In this document: positions 19,510-27,655 of the stretch, piece by piece
Layout: each line of letters opens with the position of its first letter
Numbering within the stretch: position 1 is the first letter of the stretch
Assembly: GCA_038143955.1 (NCBI GenBank)
Contig: JAYQMT010000004.1
Location: forward strand, 124,001-188,000
Reading direction: 5' to 3'
DNA: 64,000 nucleotides
From: Porticoccus sp038143955
Lineage (GTDB): Bacteria; Pseudomonadota; Gammaproteobacteria; Pseudomonadales; Porticoccaceae
Position numbers and translations under genes: made by a program
Notes under the pieces: generated by a model
The model's input: the letters and a program-made list of their open reading frames with translations, nothing else
The model's database searches: none
What the model was told of the DNA's origin: nothing

Positions 19510-20136
19510 TTATAGAAGATCTAAAAACAATTCGAAAAGAGAGTTGTCTTTCACCATATGCTTAGCGTTATAATTCAATCGGTGAATATTGGGATAGTTA
19601 GGTAAATTATCAAAATGCTGAATACCATGAAGTTTATTATCATTGTCAAAGCAATAAATATAATATTTTGAAGAATGATTTATATACTTATTTAGATTCT
19701 GGTACTTTTTGCCGGCTGATGTACTAAGGATGGGTTTAAGTTTATTTAAAGACCAGTCATTATGTTTGCTTGCAATTTTTAAATCAGTTTGAGGTGTAAA
19801 AGAAATACAGCCATAAAAATTCAAAAGACTTGCAAATAAAATAGCAGCATAACCTCCTGCACTAGAACCCATTGCAATAACTTTATCATATCTACTAGCT
19901 TCATTTTTTAAAAAAAAATAAAGAGAATAAAAATTTTTAAAGCTATCACCAAGGCCGGTTAAATACCAGGCGTTTTTTGGGTCTCGTAATAATAATATAT
20001 CTGCATCCACTTTAATCGAAGAAAATAACCTTGAAAATTCAAATATTGGAATTTTGTCAATTGCAAGCCAAGCCCCCGAAAAACAAATCACAAGGTTGCG
20101 ACTGTTATTGTTAAATTTTTTAAAATCACTATGCAT
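19510..20136 (-). CDS. alpha/beta-hydrolase-fold protein
   Basis: A 208-residue protein with VIAMGSSAGGYAAIL near residue 95, a classic nucleophile elbow (G-x-S-x-G). CFSGAW near 20 could serve as the oxyanion region and NAKHMV near the C-terminus as the catalytic His. It has no signal peptide. Such hydrolases inside polysaccharide loci may act as acyl esterases or accessory proteins, but the substrate cannot be read from the sequence. Intact. Confidence 0.65.
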   Translation of the reverse strand: MHSDFKKFNNNSRNLVICFSGAWLAIDKIPIFEFSRLFSSIKVDADILLLRDPKNAWYLTGLGDSFKNFYSLYFFLKNEASRYDKVIAMGSSAGGYAAILFASLLNFYGCISFTPQTDLKIASKHNDWSLNKLKPILSTSAGKKYQNLNKYINHSSKYYIYCFDNDNKLHGIQHFDNLPNYPNIHRLNYNAKHMVKDNSLFELFLDLL

Positions 20137-20139
20137 GAT

Positions 20140-20955
20140 TTATAAAGTGTCCATCAAATAGACATCTAAAAACTCTTCTACGCCAAATACAAAACAATCT
20201 TTGTGAAACTTTCTACCAAAAAGACAAGGCGAGGCCAAAAGATAATCAAGCTCTTCTTTTTCAATATCAAAATATTCTTTGGGGTGTTCTTTTGTTTTTT
20301 TCTTTGTTTTATATTTATATTTAAGTCCTGGTACTCCCCAATTAACAAAAGTTGTAGCTTGTTCCATATGGGTCTCGGTGTAACAAGCCATGTCCTGAAG
20401 ACCAAGCTCATTGACAAGAGTAATATAGTAATGCTCTTCTGGGGCGTAAACTTCTTTATACAAATGATCCAAGTAAAAAGACTTTTCTGCGGCAGCTCTT
20501 TCTGCTATCGTTCTATTGAGAATGAACCATTGGTTTGATTTACTTATTTTGTGTCTTGGTATATACTCTAGTAAGGCATTGCAGCGCGGAAAACACTTGT
20601 GCCTTCTGGCTGCACGAAAAAAATGGGCATTATCATCACACGTTAAAAATTCATAAACATAATCAAAGTTTTTTAAAGGTATGCATGATTGACTTAGATT
20701 AACAAACTTTTTATTCTTGTGATCTTTTAAGGCTTCGCGTAGCATTAAGTTATTTGCATGAATTAAACTAATGTCTGCAAATTCTGTCTCTATGCAATTT
20801 TTAAGTTTATATCTCTCGAAATGTTTTAAAGGCTTGTTTGTTTTATAATGTATATAGATGCTGTATTTTTCTGGATCAACCCCTTTGAAAAAATTCGCCC
20901 ACAAATCTTCATGTACTATTTCGTCATAAATAAGAAATAAAAAAGCTATTTTCAC
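20140..20955 (-). CDS. GT14-like (core-2/I-branching) glycosyltransferase
   Basis: An intact 271-residue protein. It has MKIAFLFLIYDEI at the start, FVNLSQSCIPLKNFDYVYEFL near residue 85, SKSNQWFILNR near 140, YAPEEHYYITLV near 170, FVNWG near 205 and CLFGRKF near 245. This set and order are characteristic of the Branch/GT14 family, whose members add GlcNAc or xylose. It overlaps the upstream sulfotransferase-like gene. A eukaryote-like family that is unusual in phages. Confidence 0.8.
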   Translation of the reverse strand: MKIAFLFLIYDEIVHEDLWANFFKGVDPEKYSIYIHYKTNKPLKHFERYKLKNCIETEFADISLIHANNLMLREALKDHKNKKFVNLSQSCIPLKNFDYVYEFLTCDDNAHFFRAARRHKCFPRCNALLEYIPRHKISKSNQWFILNRTIAERAAAEKSFYLDHLYKEVYAPEEHYYITLVNELGLQDMACYTETHMEQATTFVNWGVPGLKYKYKTKKKTKEHPKEYFDIEKEELDYLLASPCLFGRKFHKDCFVFGVEEFLDVYLMDTL

Positions 20956-21752
20956 AAAATAATTTTTTCACCTCCATACTTAATTAGCATATCTTGGTAG
21001 TTTGGTATTTTGTCGTATGTCTTTTTACTAAAAACCTTTCTGTCTGTACTTAAAAAATTTTTAACATTATTATAGTCAATTTCCACATCAAGATATGCAG
21101 CTATATTATCAAACTGAGCAAGTCTTTGTTCATAAGTATCTAAGCCATAAAGATCTTCGTATTTAGAAATATAGGAATCAAGTGGGAGTAGTTCGTAATA
21201 ATAAGGGAGGTATTTTTTGTACCATTTGATTCTTCTTTGTATTGGAGGTTCTTCTAGTTCTTGGTAATTGAATGAATCGACTTTTTCTTTGTGTTCTTTT
21301 TGTTCTCCGAGCTGCCAAATTTGAACTTGATTCGCTAACTGCCAAGAAACTGCAGGGTAAAATGCGCTTTCTCTATACTGGTATACAATTTTTATACCAT
21401 GCGCCGCGCAATAATATATAAAGTTTTCATTACCAGATTCAGAAACAGTACACCAGACGTGTTTAACACCATCAAATGTAGTAAATAAATCGTCAAGAAA
21501 ATTCCAAAGCTTTTCTCTGTCTTCAGAAATATTGTTAAACTTATTAAAGTATGGTATATGCTTCGACTTTGGTAGATCGTTAGGGTTCATGCAGTGATCT
21601 TCGATGATTTTAGCGTAACGTGAGTTATGCTCAAGATCTCCAGTTAAAGAAGATAATGGCTCATGAACGATGCGGTCATTTTTATTAAGAGCAGAAATTA
21701 AACTTGTAGTTCCAGCTCTTTCTTGGCCAAAAACTACAAATTTAGATTTCAT
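20952..21752 (-). CDS. sulfotransferase-like protein 5
   Basis: A 266-residue protein with an N-terminal PAPS-type loop KFVVFGQERAGTTSLISAL. A later segment IKIVYQYRESAFYPAVSW lies where the 3'-phosphate motif of Stf0-like sulfotransferases is found. Its length is normal for a sulfotransferase. It is only distantly similar to the four close paralogs here. Intact and overlapping the pyruvyltransferase-like gene upstream and the GT14 gene downstream. Confidence 0.65.
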   Translation of the reverse strand: MKSKFVVFGQERAGTTSLISALNKNDRIVHEPLSSLTGDLEHNSRYAKIIEDHCMNPNDLPKSKHIPYFNKFNNISEDREKLWNFLDDLFTTFDGVKHVWCTVSESGNENFIYYCAAHGIKIVYQYRESAFYPAVSWQLANQVQIWQLGEQKEHKEKVDSFNYQELEEPPIQRRIKWYKKYLPYYYELLPLDSYISKYEDLYGLDTYEQRLAQFDNIAAYLDVEIDYNNVKNFLSTDRKVFSKKTYDKIPNYQDMLIKYGGEKIIL

Positions 21753-22646
21753 TTAAATAGTCTTGTATTTGACTTAGGCAATCTTGAGTTAGACTTTTCT
21801 GAATTAAAGAAAGTTTTTGGGGTGAATTTTGAAGCTCCCTTAACCCATCAAATCTATCCTTGGAATTCCAAGACTTAATATTTGGGTTTCCGTCTGGAGA
21901 AATAAATTTAACGGGTACGCCCATTGCTAAGCATGGTAAAAAACAGTGAAGCCTAGATGTTTTTACGCTTTTGCATTTTTTATATCTTGCAAGAACTCTT
22001 AAAGCGCTTGCAAAACCTTCTTTATAATTGATGTTTTTCCAATGTTCACCCATTTGAGAAAACCAATGCTCGCTTGATGAGGCCACTGTATCTACCGCGT
22101 ATTGCGTGTTATTTTTTTTGTCCCAACTGTAAAAATCAATAGTTGTAGTTAGGCAACCTGTAAAATAAGCATTTACGCCTTTTTGTTTTAACTTCGATGT
22201 AGTCTTTAAATCTCTGCAGCCAATTCTTTTAAAAGCCTTGAGCTTGTTGACATTTGATTGTGTAAGTATTTTTTCATTGGCAATATGAAATGATACAAAA
22301 ATTGGTTTGATTTGCTTTGGAATATTAAAATCTATATCGCCATTTGATTTATGTGGATGCATCCACCATCCATTCATTATGGTAATAATATTTGTGCAAC
22401 CTTTATATTGAGATAAATCACTCATATTATCTCTTTTTATAAAAATAAAATTAAAACCATAGAGTTTATTTGATAAAGATTTTTTAAAAAATCTTCAATT
22501 GAATAAGTTGTCCCGTGGCGTTGTTCAACAATTTTTTTATAAATATTCAAGGCAGCTAAACTTTGAACATAGTCACCAATATTAGAAGAAGCGTATTGAT
22601 GATTTGAGTTTTGATATATAAGAACTCCAAAATTAATAGTTTTCAT
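21742..22646 (-). CDS. polysaccharide pyruvyltransferase-like protein (one frameshift)
   Basis: Starts MKTINFGVLIYQNSNHQYAS, with SNIGDYVQSLAALNIYKKI. The frame breaks in an A6 run near 22484-22489. One added A gives FLKKSLSNKLYGFNFIFIKRD and joins the remainder with IIIMNGWWMHP-like, RIGCRDLKTTSKL and TSRLHCFLPCLAMGVP. The last two are hallmarks of the pyruvyltransferase/GT-B-like family (PF04230). It aligns along its length with the gene at 38571-39478. Expected role: adding pyruvate ketal, or another GT-B-type transfer, to a glycan. Confidence 0.7.
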
Positions 22647-22648
22647 TT

Positions 22649-23335
22649 TTAGTATTTGTAGTTAAAATAATTTAAATCTTCTGCGAAATGTTTTTCTATA
22701 TAATCTTTACTATATGTAGAGTAGTATTCTTTATAGCTGTCTTTTTTCTTATATTCTGCGCTGCTATTTTTTCTCCAATCATTAAATCCTTTTCGACTTT
22801 GGAATTTAAGGGTTGTTTGAAGTTGAAATAAGCATTCTTCCATTTCCTCTACTTTGAAGAACTTGTCGATCTCAACCCTGCCTCGATCAGTTACTCTACT
22901 TAAATTCGTATCAAAATAGCCAGCGTGAAAATCTTTAATCTCTTTTTCCTCATAAGCATAATTGATAAAGCCATCGAAATCGTCTTTCATATAAAACTCA
23001 TGACACTTCTGTATGAAAGGCATTTTAGGTGAATCAATGTTATTCTCAGCGAAATAATCAAACTTCCATCCTCCAAGATAAGAAAACATAGAAACTACGC
23101 GGTCAAAAGGATTCCTTACCACAGTAAACTTAAAATAATCTTTGTAGTCTGGCACTTCCCACAATATTCCATTGATAGCTCTTTCGCATGTGGTCCTATA
23201 TTTATCATCATAGTCTTGTTGGTTTTGATTATTCTCGTAATCAGGCTCTATGTTTGATAAAAGATAATGCTTAATAAATGTACCCCCAGATTTTGGAATA
23301 TGCACATAAATAAACTTGTGCTCATGGCTATACAT
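22649..23335 (-). CDS. sulfotransferase 6
   Basis: An intact 228-residue sulfotransferase. MYSHEHKFIYVHIPKSGGTF is the PAPS loop and FTVVRNPFDRVVSMFSYLGG near residue 70 is the 3'-phosphate motif. The C-terminal YSTYSKDYIEKHFAEDLNYF is shared with its paralogs. It probably transfers sulfate from PAPS to a sugar. The stop is three bases before the start of the pyruvyltransferase-like gene. Confidence 0.87.
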   Translation of the reverse strand: MYSHEHKFIYVHIPKSGGTFIKHYLLSNIEPDYENNQNQQDYDDKYRTTCERAINGILWEVPDYKDYFKFTVVRNPFDRVVSMFSYLGGWKFDYFAENNIDSPKMPFIQKCHEFYMKDDFDGFINYAYEEKEIKDFHAGYFDTNLSRVTDRGRVEIDKFFKVEEMEECLFQLQTTLKFQSRKGFNDWRKNSSAEYKKKDSYKEYYSTYSKDYIEKHFAEDLNYFNYKY

Positions 23336-24179
23336 TGATCTTATCCATAACTTGAGGGTTATCTAGATTGTCAAGCAAGAATTGTTTTCCGTCTTCACCA
23401 CAAAGATGACAAAGATAAAAGTCTTTATTGTCTTCACCTTTCTGGAAGCAGGCTTGATAGTTTGCATTCCATATCCATTGAAGAGGTTTGTGATAATCGG
23501 TAACTGTTGTTTTAGCGTATGCGTAGCCGTACATATCTTGATCAATAAAGTCTTTGCGCTCTCCTAGTATTTCTAAAACTGGATTATCGATTAAGTTGTG
23601 CTCTTTTAGGAAATCTACAATAGAATATTGATCTGGTAATACCTCAACCATCTCAGATACAATCTTGCGGCTCATGATGTAGCAGCCAAGATTTAAATTA
23701 TACTTAGGTATATTCCGTTGAGTTTTTTCGTTAAACCAATAAACATCTTCGTCTTTAGGGATGGCTTTTAGATATTCTTTTAAAAATACCTCATTCTTTT
23801 TAACTACCGCTTCATTAAAGCCATACTGCATCATGAACTCTTCGTCTTTGTGGTACTCAAAAATGTCAGGCGCAGTTTTGCTAACTACCATATCAAGATC
23901 AAGTAAAGCAAATTTATCGTAGTCTGTCTTTAAAAACTCATGCAAGAATAGAACTTTGATAAAAGTGCTTTTTTGATAATGACTAAAACTATACTGATGT
24001 ATATCCTGGTATCCAGGAAAATCTGACATCGATATAACCTTTAAATCGCAATTAATTTTCTCTGCATACTTTTCAATAGACCCAAGACAATGAGGTACCC
24101 ATGCCATGTTTTTATACCCGGGATTTGCGAAATCGGCATCCTTTGGTAAATCGTTAATTACGTAAATTACATTCTTCAT
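23328..24179 (-). CDS. GT8-like glycosyltransferase
   Basis: A 283-residue GT-A protein. It has KFALLDLDMVVSKTAPDIF (Asp-x-Asp) near residue 95, YNLNLGCYIMSRKI near 160, FIDQDMYGYAY near 215 and LCHLCGEDGKQFL near 265. These correspond to the GT8-type metal site, the N-x-G strand and the C-terminal His-x-x-G that holds the nucleotide. Intact, overlapping both neighbours. Sugar specificity is unknown. Confidence 0.7.
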   Translation of the reverse strand: MKNVIYVINDLPKDADFANPGYKNMAWVPHCLGSIEKYAEKINCDLKVISMSDFPGYQDIHQYSFSHYQKSTFIKVLFLHEFLKTDYDKFALLDLDMVVSKTAPDIFEYHKDEEFMMQYGFNEAVVKKNEVFLKEYLKAIPKDEDVYWFNEKTQRNIPKYNLNLGCYIMSRKIVSEMVEVLPDQYSIVDFLKEHNLIDNPVLEILGERKDFIDQDMYGYAYAKTTVTDYHKPLQWIWNANYQACFQKGEDNKDFYLCHLCGEDGKQFLLDNLDNPQVMDKINV

Positions 24180-25105
24180 ATTTTTGTCACTTCTAAATCT
24201 TCATCAAGTAAACCCCAATTATCGGGGTTTGGGTTATCTAATAGCTTATTTCTTATATCAAGAGGGTTAGTTTTTCTGGCGCCTTCTTGCTGTGCATGTG
24301 GCTGAGTAGTATCATTTGAAGCTCCATCATCACGACCATGAAATTGATGATAAAAATCTGCATCAATAGCTAAGCAAAGATTGTAAACATCTTCTTTTGC
24401 AGCAATTCTATTCGTAAACTCGGTGTCCATACTATTCATGTACACAAGATTTTCATTGAAACCTTTATGCTCTAGGTAGCAATCACGCTCAACCATCATA
24501 ACGCCAACTGCGCCTCCGTAAAAAGGATAAATTTCCCTGTTTGGCATTAATCTACTGTAATGATTATGTTCATGGCAAATTTCTACTTTGTAAGAAAGCT
24601 CTTGATCATAAATAAAATCACGAAAAACAGAATGATGAGATTGTGATTCGTCTAAATTTCTGCGACTACAAAAAGATGCACGAGGCCAAGGCCAGCCATA
24701 ATCCTTTACCTCAAACTCTTTATAAAACCAATCCATAAAACGTTGACCTATGAGAGTATCTTGATCAATCCGAGCAAAATGCTTACCTTCCATTTGTCGA
24801 AACCCAACATTCATCGCATGGACTTCTGAAAATGGGGAATCGCCCTGATGTTTATCAGCAATATCAGGTGGAACCGTAACAATTTTAAGAAGATCTTTTG
24901 TTTCTGGCGATAGTCTACCAAGAATATCGGTCTTCATGGGTTCGTTTCTTGAGCACCAATCAACCAATACAACCTCAGATTGCTCCTCTACTTTATTTTT
25001 TTTAATAATTTCACACGCGTGATTAACTGTATTTATACATCTACCGACTGAATCTCCGTTGTAATTATCATTTCGAGAGCAAACAATATAAGATATTCTC
25101 TTCAT
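24176..25105 (-). CDS. GT-A glycosyltransferase (GT2/GT7-like)
   Basis: A 309-residue protein beginning MKRISYIVCSRNDNY. It has VVLVDWCSRNEPM near residue 45, KHFARIDQDTLIG (Asp-x-Asp-like) near 110, FYGGAVGVMMVERDCYLEHKG near 200 and MDTEFTNRIAAKED near 225. It resembles the N-terminal galactosyltransferase/GT2 group. The intact gene overlaps both neighbours by four bases. Confidence 0.7.
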   Translation of the reverse strand: MKRISYIVCSRNDNYNGDSVGRCINTVNHACEIIKKNKVEEQSEVVLVDWCSRNEPMKTDILGRLSPETKDLLKIVTVPPDIADKHQGDSPFSEVHAMNVGFRQMEGKHFARIDQDTLIGQRFMDWFYKEFEVKDYGWPWPRASFCSRRNLDESQSHHSVFRDFIYDQELSYKVEICHEHNHYSRLMPNREIYPFYGGAVGVMMVERDCYLEHKGFNENLVYMNSMDTEFTNRIAAKEDVYNLCLAIDADFYHQFHGRDDGASNDTTQPHAQQEGARKTNPLDIRNKLLDNPNPDNWGLLDEDLEVTKI

Positions 25106-25740
25106 TTTTCTGGAACTAACCTCCTGCAGTTAAATGAAAAAACTTTACTAGGATTCGGTACAGTTACTTGTTTGCCGCCGACCTGCTTCAATAGATTCAT
25201 GTAGAGTGAATTTGGTGTTGATATATGTTTGTCTAAATGCTTTAAGCAGTGAAAGTTTATACTTCCTCTATATTTTGGATCTATATTAGAGTTGTATGTA
25301 TTTGGCGCAATATAAAAAACCTTGTTCATCCAATTGAAGGTATTGTAAAGTTTTAATAAAGCTTCTTCCGCGTCCGTCACAACAAAAAAATTTGCTTGTC
25401 TTGAGTTGATTTGAACTTTATTCATTTGTGCAATATAAACATTTAAGTTTTGCATCTTTTCAGACTCTAATATGACACCCCAAGTATGTTGGGTTATATT
25501 TTTATTAATCCTAATGATTTCTTCTATTGCAGGCTCTGGCAAGGCCCCTATACTATAAATGCTTTTATTGAATTTATATGCTTCGTATTCCATTTTAAGC
25601 TTTTGTATTTTCTTTTGATCTGTATAATATTTAAATGATTGTTCGTACTCAAGCTCCCTGTCTAAATAATCTAAGATTTTTAAGGCTGTTTGCTCGTATT
25701 TTAGTTTTACTAAATTACACGCTTTTTTAATAGTTTTCAT
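25102..25740 (-). CDS. hypothetical protein, 212 aa
   Basis: An intact protein starting MKTIKKACNLVKLKYEQ, with a helical, charged N-terminal third. A mixed C-terminal part follows, containing ANFFVVTDAEEALLKLYNTF and IAPNTYNSNIDPKYRG. I recognise no family. It opens the run that continues through the GT-A gene, and overlaps it by four bases, so a role in glycan assembly is possible. Confidence 0.6.
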   Translation of the reverse strand: MKTIKKACNLVKLKYEQTALKILDYLDRELEYEQSFKYYTDQKKIQKLKMEYEAYKFNKSIYSIGALPEPAIEEIIRINKNITQHTWGVILESEKMQNLNVYIAQMNKVQINSRQANFFVVTDAEEALLKLYNTFNWMNKVFYIAPNTYNSNIDPKYRGSINFHCLKHLDKHISTPNSLYMNLLKQVGGKQVTVPNPSKVFSFNCRRLVPEK

Positions 25741-25742
25741 AA

Positions 25743-25841
25743 TTAAGTTGATGGGGAAGGTTTTTTTGTTCCAACAACAAGGAGTCTTGACATCTTAGAG
25801 ATTATCAATTTTCCAGTTTTGGCTATTATTAATCGACCCAT
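25743..25841 (-). CDS. small ORF, 32 aa
   Basis: ATG at 25841 is preceded on the minus strand by GAGGG five bases upstream, a good ribosome binding site. It reads MGRLIIAKTGKLIISKMSRL and ends PSPST just before the next gene. It is the only coding-like element in the 25741-25969 gap. A TATAAA-like box lies about 12 bases upstream of the start. The protein is basic and unrecognised. The Shine-Dalgarno site is the main argument that it is real. Confidence 0.4.
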   Translation of the reverse strand: MGRLIIAKTGKLIISKMSRLLVVGTKKPSPST

Positions 25842-25969
25842 TTAACCCTCACGATTTATATTGAATATCGATACAGTTATAGGTGTTGATTAATTTTGTG
25901 CTGTTATGTGGTATTAAAAAAAATTAAAAGTAGAAAAAACTGTAGCGCGCATAAGTATATTATATACAC

Positions 25970-26508
25970 CTATGTCCAAGTATTAAAGGTAAATCTTTCT
26001 ACAATCTCCTCTCTTGTTTTTGAGTTAGAAAAGAACCATGTAAATGGATAGCTATTTCTTATTTCTGTAATTTTTTCTTTAGTAGACTCAATGCTCTTTT
26101 CTATTGCGGATATGTCTGAGTATTTTAAGTCATTTGTTTGTATTTTTAAATCTTTTGCGATAGAAATTATTTTATCTATTTTGTTCGTTTTTTTGCTTCT
26201 ACAGCGCTTTGATATATTTCTAATTGATTTTCTTTACTGTCAAGTTTATCTGGATGTGTTTTTTTTGCAATCTCTCTGTATAAAGATTTTATTTTTGCAT
26301 TTGAAATCTCTATAGGTTTGTCTTTGATCTCTTCTTTTTTTTCTTCAAGAGGATTTTTGGCGTTGTTTTTCTTGCAAAAAACAGATACAGCCTCTAAAAA
26401 AAGAGGCAAGGCATCATTAAATATGCTTTCGACTTCAAAAAGCTCTTCGTTTACTCTTTTACATTTTGCTTTTAATGATCTAATTAATCTTTGTTTGAAT
26501 TTATCCAA
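25970..26508 (-). CDS. J-domain (DnaJ-like) co-chaperone (one frameshift)
   Basis: The N-terminal 75 residues form a charged helical region. They are followed by AKIKSLYREIAKKTHPDKLDS, which carries the HPD motif that stimulates Hsp70 ATPases. The frame breaks at A7 near 26185-26191. One added A continues for about 65 residues ending TFNTWT at 25970. The J-domain is central or C-terminal rather than N-terminal, unlike canonical DnaJ, and no zinc-binding repeats are seen. It follows nrdB closely and probably shares its transcript. It may recruit host DnaK for replication or assembly. Confidence 0.75.
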
Positions 26509-26530
26509 TTATCAAAACCCCGATTAAAAA

Positions 26531-27544
26531 CTAAAAATCATCATCTAAAGAACCGCTCTGTTGGTATTCCCTGACTCTTCTTTCAAAGAAATTTCCCATA
26601 GCCTGAACGTCAACTACTTCTCCTAGCCAAGGAAAAGGATTATTATCATTAGGGAATCTAAATTCTAAACCTATGGCTTCAAGCCTTCTGTTGCCGATAT
26701 AATGCATGTAATCAACGAACATTTCCGCATTAAGGCCAAGTATACCTGTTGGGAGTACATCGTGAGCATAAGCTATTTCAAGCTCTACCGCTCTTTTAAT
26801 ATGCTCTATAAACTCATTTTGTATGTCTTTTGTCCATATTGATGGATTTTGCTCAATCAAAGTATTAATTAAATAAGTTCCGAATGCAATATGCGAGCTT
26901 TCGTCTCGTAATGTATACTTAATTTGATCAGAAATGCCTTGTAGTTTGTTTTGACGACCAAGGGCGAGTAACATCGCAAAACCGCTAAAGAAGAAGGTTC
27001 CTTCGCACACAATCCAATAAGTTAGGAAGTTTCTAAGCAATTCTTGTTTGCCTTCTTTGTTTTCTGTATTAAAATCTGGCCTACTTATATCATTGGTGAT
27101 TGACATAAGAAAATCATCCTTGGCTTTTATGCTTGGTATAGTTTCGTAAGCCGCAAAAACTTCTTCAATATCTAGATCAAGGCTGTCACAAATGTAAACT
27201 ACCGTGAGATTATGAAGACTTTCTTCAAAAGCTTGACGCAAGATATACTGACGACACTCAGCATCCGTAATAAATCGAAAAGCAGATAGCAACAAGTTAT
27301 TGCCGACCAAAGACTCGCTTCCTGCAAAAAATCCAAGACAGCGCTTAACGAGTAATTTTTCATCTTCCGTGATTTCATTGTTTTTCCATTGTTTAATGTC
27401 ATTCTGCATGCTTATTTCAGTTGGCATCCAATTATTAGCACAACTTTTTAGAAATAAATCCCAAGCATACTTATGTTTATGAGGTAAAATTCTGTTTACT
27501 CCTGCGATATTTTTAGTTAAAAGTTTTCCTGTTTTATCTGACAT
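26531..27544 (-). CDS. nrdB: ribonucleotide reductase beta subunit, class Ic-like
   Basis: A 337-residue R2 protein. The six metal ligands are Glu77 (GSESLVGNN, replacing the usual Asp), Glu108 and His111 (FEESLH), Glu181 (VCEGTFF), and Glu215 and His218 (DESSH). The residue four after His111, normally the radical Tyr, is Val115. Glu at the first site and loss of the Tyr are features of class Ic (Chlamydia-type Mn/Fe) or related tyrosine-free R2 proteins. It supplies dNTPs with NrdA (31469-33907), from which it is separated by about 4 kb. A clear sigma70 promoter lies upstream. Confidence 0.95.
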   Translation of the reverse strand: MSDKTGKLLTKNIAGVNRILPHKHKYAWDLFLKSCANNWMPTEISMQNDIKQWKNNEITEDEKLLVKRCLGFFAGSESLVGNNLLLSAFRFITDAECRQYILRQAFEESLHNLTVVYICDSLDLDIEEVFAAYETIPSIKAKDDFLMSITNDISRPDFNTENKEGKQELLRNFLTYWIVCEGTFFFSGFAMLLALGRQNKLQGISDQIKYTLRDESSHIAFGTYLINTLIEQNPSIWTKDIQNEFIEHIKRAVELEIAYAHDVLPTGILGLNAEMFVDYMHYIGNRRLEAIGLEFRFPNDNNPFPWLGEVVDVQAMGNFFERRVREYQQSGSLDDDF

Positions 27545-27583
27545 AATATATTTATAACGGTATTTTAATCATTTTAGATTTTA

Positions 27584-27612
27584 ATAATATCATATTTTAA
27601 AGGTCAAGTCAA
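27584..27612 (-). promoter_or_regulatory. sigma70 promoter of nrdB
   Basis: On the minus strand, TTGACT, then 17 bases, then TATTAT. The predicted start near 27577 leaves about a 33-base leader before the nrdB ATG at 27544. Spacing and hexamers are near consensus, suggesting use of host RNA polymerase. Confidence 0.7.
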
Positions 27613-27655
27613 TTTTTTTTTTAAAAAAATAAAAAAACAACGTGTACTAAAAGTT

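Noticed and set aside
20203..20538. Plus-strand frame of 111 residues opposite the GT14 gene
   Set aside because: It overlaps a well-supported glycosyltransferase and is rich in Phe/Lys from AT composition, with no recognised motif.
25741..25969. tRNA or structured RNA in the gap beside the J-domain gene
   Set aside because: No cloverleaf or strong hairpin was visible, and the stretch holds only a short ORF with a good ribosome binding site.
27548..27556. T4-type late promoter (TATAAATA) before nrdB
   Set aside because: It lies only about four bases from the ATG, leaving no leader, and a better sigma70 promoter lies just upstream. The match is likely chance in AT-rich DNA.
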